Made by a program: the position numbers and the translations under genes
In this document: positions 46,366 to 53,877 of the stretch, piece after piece
Layout of the letters: every line of letters starts with the position of its first letter
Position numbering within the stretch: position 1 is the stretch's first letter
NCBI GenBank assembly: GCA_024275485.1
Contig: JAJRZA010000036.1
Location: 108,851-172,850, forward strand
Direction: 5' to 3'
DNA: 64,000 nucleotides
Origin: Candidatus Krumholzibacteriota bacterium
GTDB taxonomy: Bacteria > Krumholzibacteriota > Krumholzibacteriia > LZORAL124-64-63
Notes under the pieces: generated by a model
What the model was told of the DNA's origin: nothing
The model's input: the letters and a program-made list of their open reading frames with translations, nothing else
Database searches by the model: none

Positions 46366-46420
46366 AATTCCGCCTAATGTTGATTGTGGAGAGGTATTAT
46401 ATCAAAATTTCGGCAATTAA
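46366..46420 (-). promoter_or_regulatory. Conserved promoter element of metalloprotease copy 1
   Basis: A minus-strand TATAAT (46401-46396) sits in the shared block GAAATTTTGATATAAT, about 38 bases before the ATG. Downstream CATTAGGCGGAATT (46379-46366) is also shared with the other copy. TTGGAT 18 bases upstream of TATAAT may be the -35 box. AAAGGA next to the ATG could be the ribosome site. Confidence 0.6.
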
Positions 46421-46488
46421 TCCAATTCTTCTTGGTCCTTCTCCTGTTGGGTGGTTCCCGGGAAAATGTGGAGGAACTCCCAGAAGAC

Positions 46489-46520
46489 AAAAACGCCCCG
46501 CAGGCTAAACCCGCAGGGCG
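46489..46520 (-). terminator. Intrinsic terminator of intact metalloprotease gene
   Basis: CGCCCTGC and GCGGGGCG (one G-U pair) form an 8-bp stem around a short loop, followed by TTTTTG on the minus strand. It stands 14 bases after the stop codon, before the promoter element of the second copy, so the two paralogues are separate transcripts. Confidence 0.8.
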
Positions 46521-46534
46521 CAGAAGCAAGTCGG

Positions 46535-49357
46535 TTACTTGGCCAAGGTCATCTTGACCGTAGCTTCATAGCCCACAGTGCGTAAACGAGCCAGATACAA
46601 ACCGGCGGCAACAGTACGACCGTCGTCGCTTTTCCCGTCCCAGTTGAGCTGCTGTTCGCCTTCGGCCATGGTGCCAACAAAGAGCGTACGCACCACACGA
46701 CCACGCAAATCCAGCACCTGAACAGAAGTGTGAGCCTCTTTCGGCAAGCTGAAACTGATCTGGGTCATGGGGTTGAAGGGGTTCGGATAGTTCCCGTTCA
46801 GAGCGAATACCAATGGAGTGCCAGCGCCACTAATGCCCCCGGTCACTTCCATGGTCACAGGTACAATGCTCGGGCTGCCAATGGCATTGTGATCAATAAC
46901 CACCCAGGCTTCATAGGTTTGGGCAGTCAGGCCTGAGGAATCGAAGCTCAGGGTGAGAGTTTCACTCTGACCTGCATTCACCGCACCGCCCAGGGGGTCA
47001 ACAGCCAACCAGGGAACAGGCACAATGATACTGAACTCGGCATCGGAAACATCCTCGGCAGGTCCGTTGCTGCTGCTGATTCGAACCAGGGCGTGGATGC
47101 TGCCCGATCCGCCCACCACCATGTCATAAGAACCGGTGTTGACCAGATCCGTGGTCAGCACATCCCAATTGCTTCCGGCATCGTAGGATATGGCCACGTC
47201 AACAAAATCGACGCCACCGAAAGTATTCCAAGTGATGGTTTCGTTGGCGCCCACGAAGATTTCTTCTCCGCCATTGGGGTAAGTCACCATCAGCACCGGG
47301 TCGGCCTGGGTCAGGGTGATGGTCGGAGCAAGGATATGAGGTGCTGCCCCGCGACCATCACCAACAATGGTGCTGGGAATCAGAAGATCACCGCTGAAAG
47401 ACTCGTCCACGGTCAAACTGAGGGTAGCCACCGCATCTTCATTTTGTATGACGACACCATAACCTTGACCGTTGGCGACTCCGTGCCAGAGGACTTCAGC
47501 CCCGTCGCCAGTGTTATTATTGCTGATCATGGGACCAAAGGTTCCACCATCAAAATCGGTGGATGAATTGACCGTCACACCAGCAGGAAAGTCCATGGTC
47601 ACATCGGTCAGCCACTCCACGTCGACGGCACCATTATAAACAGTGAAATCCACCGAAAAAGTGGTTCCTGGCAGATACGTGGTGATATCTGAAGTCAGGG
47701 TACTGCCGGAGATGTTCTTGTCGGTAGCCGGATCTACGGGGGAGTTGCCCCAGACCGCAACATCGAAGTTCAACACGGACTCGGCTTCCCCATTGTTGGT
47801 AACTCCAAGGTACTCATTGGTGGTCTGACCAACTTCCAGGCTCACGGCAACACTGTCGGAATCCAACTCAATGCCGGGTTCAGGCGGGGCTTCAGTTTGC
47901 ATGATGGTGATGTCATAGTGGATATTTAGGCCGGATTTTTCAGGATTACCCACCACAACGCCAGCGTAGACAATGTCCTGCAAAGGAATCTGGCAACTGT
48001 AATAGCCATCGTTGTTTCCATCCAGGGTCATGACTTCGATGGCGCCGGTGCCATCGGTCCTTTCAACGTGCAGACTCACGGTCATCGGTCCACCAGTGTT
48101 TTCACCGTCGAATTGCACATCCAGGGTTCCGTCGATGTTACCGTAGAAACCCATCAGACGGAAGGTGTTGGCCGACAGATGTTGCACTGATCCAGAGTAA
48201 TTGTATGGATAGCTGCTGGTGTAACCCACAAAATTGCCGTAGGGATAATCAGCGGCTTCACCATAACCAACGCCCGCAACGGCCCGATAATTGGTGCCGT
48301 AATTCCAGGCCGTGAATTGGGCCCATCCTTCGACCCAGGTGCTGCCATAGCTGTTCATTATATCTTCAAAGGAGTCCACCACGGACTGACCGGTGTGACT
48401 GCGACGCCAATCCCAGTAGTCGGTGATGAAGTCAACGCCCCAGGTTTCGCTCATCCAGATTTGCCAGACACAATCTTCATAGGAGCCTGTTCCACCATAG
48501 TCCAGGGGCAACTCGGGGTGTTTGATTGGGCTGTTACCGGGCAGATAGTTGTAGTAGTCGTTGACATAGTCAAAAACCAGATCTTCGGCCCAGGTGGCAT
48601 CAACTTCGTTCCATCCGCCTTCGCTCCAGCGACTGGTGGCAAACTGGGTGGCATGCTTGAATTCGTGGGCGGCGGTCACCTTGGCCGCGCCCCAAACGTT
48701 GCCTTCGGGGTCATCGTTGGGAGGAAAACCCAGGAAGGTGTTGTGCATGACGATGCGCGTCGTACCCTGGCTGTAGTTGACGACGGTGGTGTAACCATAG
48801 GTTCCTGACTGAGCCTGAAACGACACCGGGTACGTTCCGGTGGGAAGCGGAGGAGCCTGAAAACGATGATCGGTCACTTCGATATCCCAGGATGAATCAA
48901 AATATGTGGCAACTTTTTCCACAAAATCGGGAATTCCGTTGGCAGGATCCACATCAAGAGCCGGCACGGCGTCGCCACCGACGGTGCTGTAGGTCAGGGT
49001 GAAGTGACCACCAGGACTGATGTAGGTAGACCGAGCTGGTTCCACCGTGAGGTACTCTTCAATTTCCTGCACCGCTTCACGGGATAGGCCACCGCGAAGG
49101 GCTTCGAATTCCTGAATTACAGGGGTAAAACACTTCAGAGGTGCAAAACCATCCACCTTATACCGGGCCGGAACCTGGCTTCGGTCGAAGACATGGTGGA
49201 ATTTGATCATGAGGGCTTCTTCAGGGCTGAGAATTCCTGCGGTCAGGTCGGAATCCACCCTGGCCAGGAATTCCTGGGCGGAAGTCAACGGGGCAGCCAG
49301 CGCAAAGCCGGCCAGAAGCAACATCAGAGTCAGAGCGAGCGATAACGATCGGATCAT
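46535..49357 (-). CDS. Secreted zinc metalloprotease with FlgD-like C-terminal domain (MXAN_6640-like)
   Basis: The 940-residue protein starts at the ATG at 49357 (GGGGGGA upstream) with signal peptide SLALTLMLLLAGFALAAP. The protease region (about 25-490) has HEFKH (231-235) within VTAAHEFKHATQFATSRW and EVDATWAEDL as candidate third ligand. Two or three beta-rich domains follow (500-860). The last 80 residues are a FlgD-like/type IX-like domain (NYPNPFNPMTQISFSLPKE to LYLARLRT). Blocks match a putative metalloprotease family known from Myxococcus and FCB bacteria; proteolysis has not been shown to my knowledge. It is probably exported to the surface or medium, perhaps anchored through the tail. 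Confidence 0.85.
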   Translation of the reverse strand: MIRSLSLALTLMLLLAGFALAAPLTSAQEFLARVDSDLTAGILSPEEALMIKFHHVFDRSQVPARYKVDGFAPLKCFTPVIQEFEALRGGLSREAVQEIEEYLTVEPARSTYISPGGHFTLTYSTVGGDAVPALDVDPANGIPDFVEKVATYFDSSWDIEVTDHRFQAPPLPTGTYPVSFQAQSGTYGYTTVVNYSQGTTRIVMHNTFLGFPPNDDPEGNVWGAAKVTAAHEFKHATQFATSRWSEGGWNEVDATWAEDLVFDYVNDYYNYLPGNSPIKHPELPLDYGGTGSYEDCVWQIWMSETWGVDFITDYWDWRRSHTGQSVVDSFEDIMNSYGSTWVEGWAQFTAWNYGTNYRAVAGVGYGEAADYPYGNFVGYTSSYPYNYSGSVQHLSANTFRLMGFYGNIDGTLDVQFDGENTGGPMTVSLHVERTDGTGAIEVMTLDGNNDGYYSCQIPLQDIVYAGVVVGNPEKSGLNIHYDITIMQTEAPPEPGIELDSDSVAVSLEVGQTTNEYLGVTNNGEAESVLNFDVAVWGNSPVDPATDKNISGSTLTSDITTYLPGTTFSVDFTVYNGAVDVEWLTDVTMDFPAGVTVNSSTDFDGGTFGPMISNNNTGDGAEVLWHGVANGQGYGVVIQNEDAVATLSLTVDESFSGDLLIPSTIVGDGRGAAPHILAPTITLTQADPVLMVTYPNGGEEIFVGANETITWNTFGGVDFVDVAISYDAGSNWDVLTTDLVNTGSYDMVVGGSGSIHALVRISSSNGPAEDVSDAEFSIIVPVPWLAVDPLGGAVNAGQSETLTLSFDSSGLTAQTYEAWVVIDHNAIGSPSIVPVTMEVTGGISGAGTPLVFALNGNYPNPFNPMTQISFSLPKEAHTSVQVLDLRGRVVRTLFVGTMAEGEQQLNWDGKSDDGRTVAAGLYLARLRTVGYEATVKMTLAK

Positions 49358-49516
49358 GGCGTGTCCCCCCAAGGAACGTGGCGAGTATTATGCTCAAAAC
49401 AAGGTTTTGGGCTTGAAAACCGATTCAAACAACAACGCAGGGCAAAACAGGAAACTCGAATCCGCCAGCCGGATCTCCCAGCTTGAGGCGTTCGTAAGTT
49501 TCCGAGGATTCCTTCA

Positions 49517-49569
49517 AATTCCGCCTAATGGTTGGTTGTGTCCCATGATTATATCAAAATTTCAGCAAT
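49517..49569 (-). promoter_or_regulatory. Conserved promoter element of metalloprotease copy 2, with long leader
   Basis: The block GAAATTTTGATATAAT (TATAAT at 49553-49548) and CATTAGGCGGAATT (49530-49517) repeats that of the other copy. Here about 160 extra bases (49358-49516) separate it from the ATG; they include a short hairpin ATCCG-gctgg-CGGAT near 49470. The -35 region is weak. The element lies divergent to the transglycosylase gene. Confidence 0.6.
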
Positions 49570-49636
49570 TTATCACTAAAAAAATCCAGTATAGCCTCTC
49601 TTGTCAGTTGGGCCCGTCTCGTATAGGATGACGGAC

Positions 49637-51217
49637 ATGAGAACAATATTTATCTCCCGAAACCACCATCGCACCCGGAAGATCATTCTTCCATGCCTGT
49701 TGCTGTGGGCATTGTTGGTTGGTGGCTGTGGAGAGCGCATCGACCATTCTGTATCCGGGGAAACCGCTGGTAGCCAGCCAACATTCCCCTACCCTCTCGT
49801 TGAGCGGGACTGGACTCAAATCCAAAAATCCGGCGTCCTGCGCATGATCACCTTCTACAATTCGCGCACATTTTTCATCCATAAGGGTGGCCAGGCAGGA
49901 TTCGACTTTGAGCTTCTGGATCGATTCGCCCGTGACCATGGCCTGACCGTGGAAGTCGTCATCGCCCAACCCGGCGACGACCTGATCTCCCTGCTGAACT
50001 CCGGCCAGGGTGATGTCATCTGCTCCGGCCTGCCGGCCCAGATTGATTTGAGCCAATTTGCCCTCCACACTCGTCCCACCGGTTATTCCCGAAACTTGGT
50101 CGTGCTGCCGGTCAACACCCCAGGCGGCACGGAAATGACCGATCTGGCAGGCCTATCAGTCACCATTCCCTGGGGTTACCCCTTGGTGCCCATGCTGCAG
50201 GAGATTCGTCAAAGAAACGAGGTACCCTTCCGCCTCAACCAGGGCCCCTCAGGGATGGAAGCCGAAGAATTGATGACTCTGGTGTCGGAAGGTCGACTGC
50301 AGTCCGTGGTGGTGGATGAATTGGCCGCCAAGGCAGGTATGGCCTCGATTGAGGGGTTGAAACAAGGCCCCTTCTTGGGTGAAGAGTTCCCCACAAGCTG
50401 GCAAATACGTCTGAATAGCGAAAGTCTGAAAAGTCAGTTGGATATCTTCCTTAAGAAACATCTTCGCCTCAACGAGACGGGCCACCGACGGCGTAGCCAA
50501 ACCTACGGCATCATCTTCGATCGTTATTTTGAGAACAAAAAAACCATACAGATTTTCCGGGAGGCGGAGCACCGACCAGACATCAGCGGCCACATTTCAG
50601 GATTCGACTCTTTGATCCGGCGCCAAGCCGAACCCTTGAACCTGGATTGGCGCATGGTCTCGGCCCTCATCTACCAGGAATCCCGTTTTTATGTGCGGGC
50701 CCGGAGCAAAGCCGACGCCCGGGGCCTCATGCAGGTTCTTCCCGATTTCGCCGGAGTCCAGGCAGACAGTCTCTTCCATGCCGCGCCAAACCTGCGCGCC
50801 GGCCTGCGCCTGATGGCCACCACCTACAACAACTTTGCCTACCTCGACAGCCTCGATCGGTGGCGATTCACACTTGCCACCTACCACGCCGGCATCGGCC
50901 ACATCACCGATGCCCGGCGCATAGCCATGGACTTCGGTCGAGACCCCAACAACTGGGAAAACGGTCTGGCCAAAACCCTGCCCCTGTTGATGCAGAATCG
51001 GCACTATCGGGATACCCGCCATGGGTTCTACCGGGGCACCGAAACGGTTGATTATGTGGAAGAGATCATCAATCGGTACCGCACATATTGCCGATTTGTT
51101 CCCCGGAAAATATCGACCACGGAGCCCGATTCGGTGGTGATGGATCGGCTCAACGGGTGGGATGAAGACCTCAGCGGTTTGCCGGATTTGGTCATTGAGC
51201 CGCCACCGCCTGAGTAG
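49637..51217 (+). CDS. mltF: MltF-like membrane-bound lytic transglycosylase (lipoprotein)
   Basis: The ATG at 49637 (AGGA upstream) gives 526 residues beginning with a lipoprotein signal (ILPCLLLWALLVGGC; Cys as lipid site). Residues about 50-310 form an SBP_bac_3-like regulatory domain (SGVLRMITFYNSRTFFIHKG; GFDFELLDRFARDHG). A GH23 SLT domain follows with catalytic Glu in LIYQESRFYVRAR, then GLMQVLP and LATYHAGIGHI. It should cut peptidoglycan glycan strands in the periplasm. ATGs at 49628 and a TTG at 49601 are alternatives. Confidence 0.92.
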   Translation: MRTIFISRNHHRTRKIILPCLLLWALLVGGCGERIDHSVSGETAGSQPTFPYPLVERDWTQIQKSGVLRMITFYNSRTFFIHKGGQAGFDFELLDRFARDHGLTVEVVIAQPGDDLISLLNSGQGDVICSGLPAQIDLSQFALHTRPTGYSRNLVVLPVNTPGGTEMTDLAGLSVTIPWGYPLVPMLQEIRQRNEVPFRLNQGPSGMEAEELMTLVSEGRLQSVVVDELAAKAGMASIEGLKQGPFLGEEFPTSWQIRLNSESLKSQLDIFLKKHLRLNETGHRRRSQTYGIIFDRYFENKKTIQIFREAEHRPDISGHISGFDSLIRRQAEPLNLDWRMVSALIYQESRFYVRARSKADARGLMQVLPDFAGVQADSLFHAAPNLRAGLRLMATTYNNFAYLDSLDRWRFTLATYHAGIGHITDARRIAMDFGRDPNNWENGLAKTLPLLMQNRHYRDTRHGFYRGTETVDYVEEIINRYRTYCRFVPRKISTTEPDSVVMDRLNGWDEDLSGLPDLVIEPPPPE

Positions 51218-51250
51218 GACCGATTTCGTACCGGGTTGGTGGATGCCGGA

Positions 51251-51604
51251 TCATTCAGCCAATTCCGCCAACAGCTCATCCAACAATTCCCTGGCTCGCC
51301 GCAGATGTGGAATCACAATGGAGCCGCCCACAATCAAACCCACGTCAAATATTTCAATGATTTCGGCCTCGGTGATCCCCAGTTCCACACAGCGAATGGT
51401 ATGGTAGGCGATGCAGTCGTCGCAGCGCAGAACCAGCGATGCCGACAATCCCGCCAGTTCCTTGGTCCGGGCGGGCAGGGCACCATCGCGATAGCAATTT
51501 GAATCGAGGTTGAAGAAACGCCTGGTGGTGGTGGTGGCCGTAGCCAAAATCCGTTCGTTCAAACGTTCTCTTTCGGTGCGAAATTTTTCCAGACGGCTGC
51601 TCAT
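51251..51604 (-). CDS. AhpD-like carboxymuconolactone decarboxylase family protein
   Basis: The 117-residue helical protein has the CxxC of AhpD-like members in LRCDDCIAYHTIRCVELG, with the histidine after it. It also has the family's preceding block ELAGLSASLVLRC. Such proteins are peroxidase-type or reductase-type redox proteins of the cytoplasm; the partner is not known. It lies 15 bases after the DUF493 stop, in the same direction, so the two are likely co-transcribed. Confidence 0.9.
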   Translation of the reverse strand: MSSRLEKFRTERERLNERILATATTTTRRFFNLDSNCYRDGALPARTKELAGLSASLVLRCDDCIAYHTIRCVELGITEAEIIEIFDVGLIVGGSIVIPHLRRARELLDELLAELAE

Positions 51605-51619
51605 GAAAAACCTTCCCGG

Positions 51620-51919
51620 TCAGAGGACCATTTTAACTTCCGGCCGATCCGCCAAGGAACAAAAAATGATATTGCGTTCGTCTTCCGTCATCACTTCCAC
51701 TGTTAGCCCCACGCTGATGTATTTCCCGGCACCACTGGTGCGACTGTCGCCAAATTGCACGGGCCGATCCTGGGCCTGTTCTCCGTCAAATCCACGGATG
51801 CATTCTTCAAGGCATTCGCTGATGGCCGTGCGCAGGGTTTCTTCGTCGTTGCCGATGACCTTGAATCCCCACTGACAGGGATATTCGATGGTTGGCTTCT
51901 GCTTGTTGGGATCACTCAT
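51620..51919 (-). CDS. DUF493 (YbeD-like) protein
   Basis: The ATG at 51919 has GGAG five bases upstream and gives 99 residues; the open frame reaches 28 codons further. The sequence has the DUF493 pattern: TIEYPCQWGFKVIG, a helix, then SGAGKYISVGLTVEVMTEDE and a short end strand. The family has an ACT-like fold, and E. coli YbeD is of unknown function. Divergent from the barrel gene at 52018. Confidence 0.88.
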   Translation of the reverse strand: MSDPNKQKPTIEYPCQWGFKVIGNDEETLRTAISECLEECIRGFDGEQAQDRPVQFGDSRTSGAGKYISVGLTVEVMTEDERNIIFCSLADRPEVKMVL

Positions 51920-52017
51920 GGAAACTCCGTATGGTTTCACAGGTATCATATTTCGTTGGTTCAGGAACTTACCTATGTTAGCTTTCAGCACAACAACTTC
52001 CAACCGGAGACATGATA

Positions 52018-53187
52018 ATGACCGTATTTTTTTTCAACAGGCTTTTGGGGATCACCTCGGCCATGGCAGTGGCTATTCTGGTTTTTTGGGTTTCGGCGGC
52101 CCCAGCCACCACCAGTCGAATCAACAGTCTGGGCGGCAGCGGGGATTATTTTGAGGACGATGCCAATGTCCTGCGGTGGTATGGGAGCTTGGCCGATTAT
52201 CCGGACCAGGTCATGGTGGAATCGGGCAATTTCAATATTCCCGACGGCTATTGGCTGACCAGTTCCCAAAAAGTGAGTGGCCCTGGTATTGGTGTCCATT
52301 ACGCTTTGGGTCAGGACAGCCGATTTGGCACAGTCGCCATCTTCTACCACGACCACAATGACGACCGCAGTTTCTCTCTGGCGCCGGAAGGACTCCGTAA
52401 CAACCTGAGTTTTCTGTATGCCTTCGATTTGGGGCCACTCACGGCGGCCGCCTTTTTCGGCCACGGTTCCCGCAAGATGGAAACAGCCGAAATCGATTAC
52501 TCCGCCAACACGGTGGGAATCGGCACCCGAATGGATTTGAGCGAATCCGCTTATCTGGACCTGGTCTGGGAATCACAGTTCACCAATCTTCAGAGTTCGT
52601 CCTTTTCCGACGCAGGGGGTTCCAATTCCGAAAGCAACTTCAACCTTCGCGGCCGGGCCTTCATCGCCCTTGGGCAACGATCAGCTATTGTTCCGGTGGC
52701 GGAAGTCATTCACGAAGATCGACTGCGCCCTTTCCCTGTGCCTGTCCTGCTTGAAAATCATCTGACCCGCCTTGGTTGTGGCCTGAACTATTTCCCGGAC
52801 ACCGACCACTTGCTGCTCTTGAATGCTGAATATGTTGATGGGCGGCGCAAAACTACTTTTTCCGATTCCCACGGGGAAGATTCCTGGACTGCCTGGTCCC
52901 TGAAGGCCGGTTTCGAGTCTCGGGTACTATCCTGGCTGACCACACGGGGTTCCATCGGCTTTGTGGACTATCAACTCGATTCGGTTCTGGATGCCGGTCG
53001 GAAAATTTTGTCCTCTCCCGACCCCGAAAGTCCAGCCTTGATGGTAAACCTCGGCTTCTCAATCCACCTGGGCCCTGGAGACCTGGATTTTGGTTTCGGG
53101 GAAAAATATCCCGAGCCGATTTATATTGGCGAGCATTCGGCACCACAAAAGCCCTGGCTCAGTGCCACAGCCCGGTTCCTGTTCTAA
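52018..53187 (+). CDS. Exported outer-membrane beta-barrel protein of unknown function
   Basis: The 389-residue product begins at the ATG at 52018, where GGAG has eight-base spacing (the ATG at 52012 is too close to it). The signal peptide ends near AAPATT. The mature part alternates polar and hydrophobic residues in strands, is rich in Tyr, Phe and Gly, and ends ATARFLF with the C-terminal Phe expected of BamA substrates. The opening INSLGGSGDYFEDDANVLRW recalls proteins of marine Gram-negative bacteria annotated only as hypothetical. No ligand or role is evident. Confidence 0.7.
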   Translation: MTVFFFNRLLGITSAMAVAILVFWVSAAPATTSRINSLGGSGDYFEDDANVLRWYGSLADYPDQVMVESGNFNIPDGYWLTSSQKVSGPGIGVHYALGQDSRFGTVAIFYHDHNDDRSFSLAPEGLRNNLSFLYAFDLGPLTAAAFFGHGSRKMETAEIDYSANTVGIGTRMDLSESAYLDLVWESQFTNLQSSSFSDAGGSNSESNFNLRGRAFIALGQRSAIVPVAEVIHEDRLRPFPVPVLLENHLTRLGCGLNYFPDTDHLLLLNAEYVDGRRKTTFSDSHGEDSWTAWSLKAGFESRVLSWLTTRGSIGFVDYQLDSVLDAGRKILSSPDPESPALMVNLGFSIHLGPGDLDFGFGEKYPEPIYIGEHSAPQKPWLSATARFLF

Positions 53188-53268
53188 CGGTCGGAAATTT
53201 TTTATACTAATGGTGTAAACAAACCAGGTGACCCCGCCGTCTTATCCCTCACAGTAAGGAGGGTTTTG

Positions 53269-53877
53269 ATGAACGCGGAAAAACAGGAAAATCATATGCA
53301 AAAAGAGCAGGACCTGGCCCGAGCCAGAGCTGCGGCCGCCGGGGACCAGAACGCCTGGCGGGAAATCTACGACGATACCTGCCAACCCCTGTTCAACTTT
53401 CTCTGCTATCAGACCGGCAACCGCGATACGGCTCGCGACCTTTTGCAGGAAACCTATCTGACGGCTTTGAAGAAGTTGGACTCCTACCAGGGACAAGGCA
53501 CTCTGCTGGGCTGGCTGCGAGCAGTAGCCCTGCGCAAATGCCTGGATTGGCGGCGGCGTATCGGGATGCGCATCAAGAAAATGACCGAATTTGCCCGCGA
53601 ATTCTCCCACCTGACTGAATCCACCACGCAGGAGGCGTTCCCCGGTTTGGGCGACGGGCTCCAGGATGCCCTGGACCGCCTGACCTCCAGACAACGGGCC
53701 GCGCTGCTCCTGCGTGAACTTGAGGACCTCCCTTTCGCCGAAATCGCCGACAGCCTTGGTTGCAGCGAATCCACGGCGCGGGTCCACCATTACCGTGCGT
53801 GCACGAACCTCAGGCAATGGCTCCAACAAGGCAATGACCTGGTTTTCGGCGCGGATGTGGAAAGGATGACGTCATGA
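53269..53877 (+). CDS. ECF-type RNA polymerase sigma factor
   Basis: This 202-residue sigma-70-like factor has region 2 (about 15-85; PLFNFLCYQTGNRDTARDLL with QETYLTALKKL) and region 4 (about 125-185; LDRLTSRQRAALLLRELEDL, FAEIADSLGCSESTARVHHY). AAGGAGG lies about seven bases before the ATG. The next ATG overlaps its stop (ATGA), coupling it to a membrane vWA protein that probably controls it. The upstream 80 bases may hold an autoregulated promoter, but no ECF -35 motif (AAC) is clear. Confidence 0.93.
   Translation: MNAEKQENHMQKEQDLARARAAAAGDQNAWREIYDDTCQPLFNFLCYQTGNRDTARDLLQETYLTALKKLDSYQGQGTLLGWLRAVALRKCLDWRRRIGMRIKKMTEFAREFSHLTESTTQEAFPGLGDGLQDALDRLTSRQRAALLLRELEDLPFAEIADSLGCSESTARVHHYRACTNLRQWLQQGNDLVFGADVERMTS

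Noticed and set aside
49440..49500. Known riboswitch in the leader of the intact metalloprotease
   Set aside because: Only a short hairpin is visible; conserved elements of cyclic di-GMP or other classes could not be matched.
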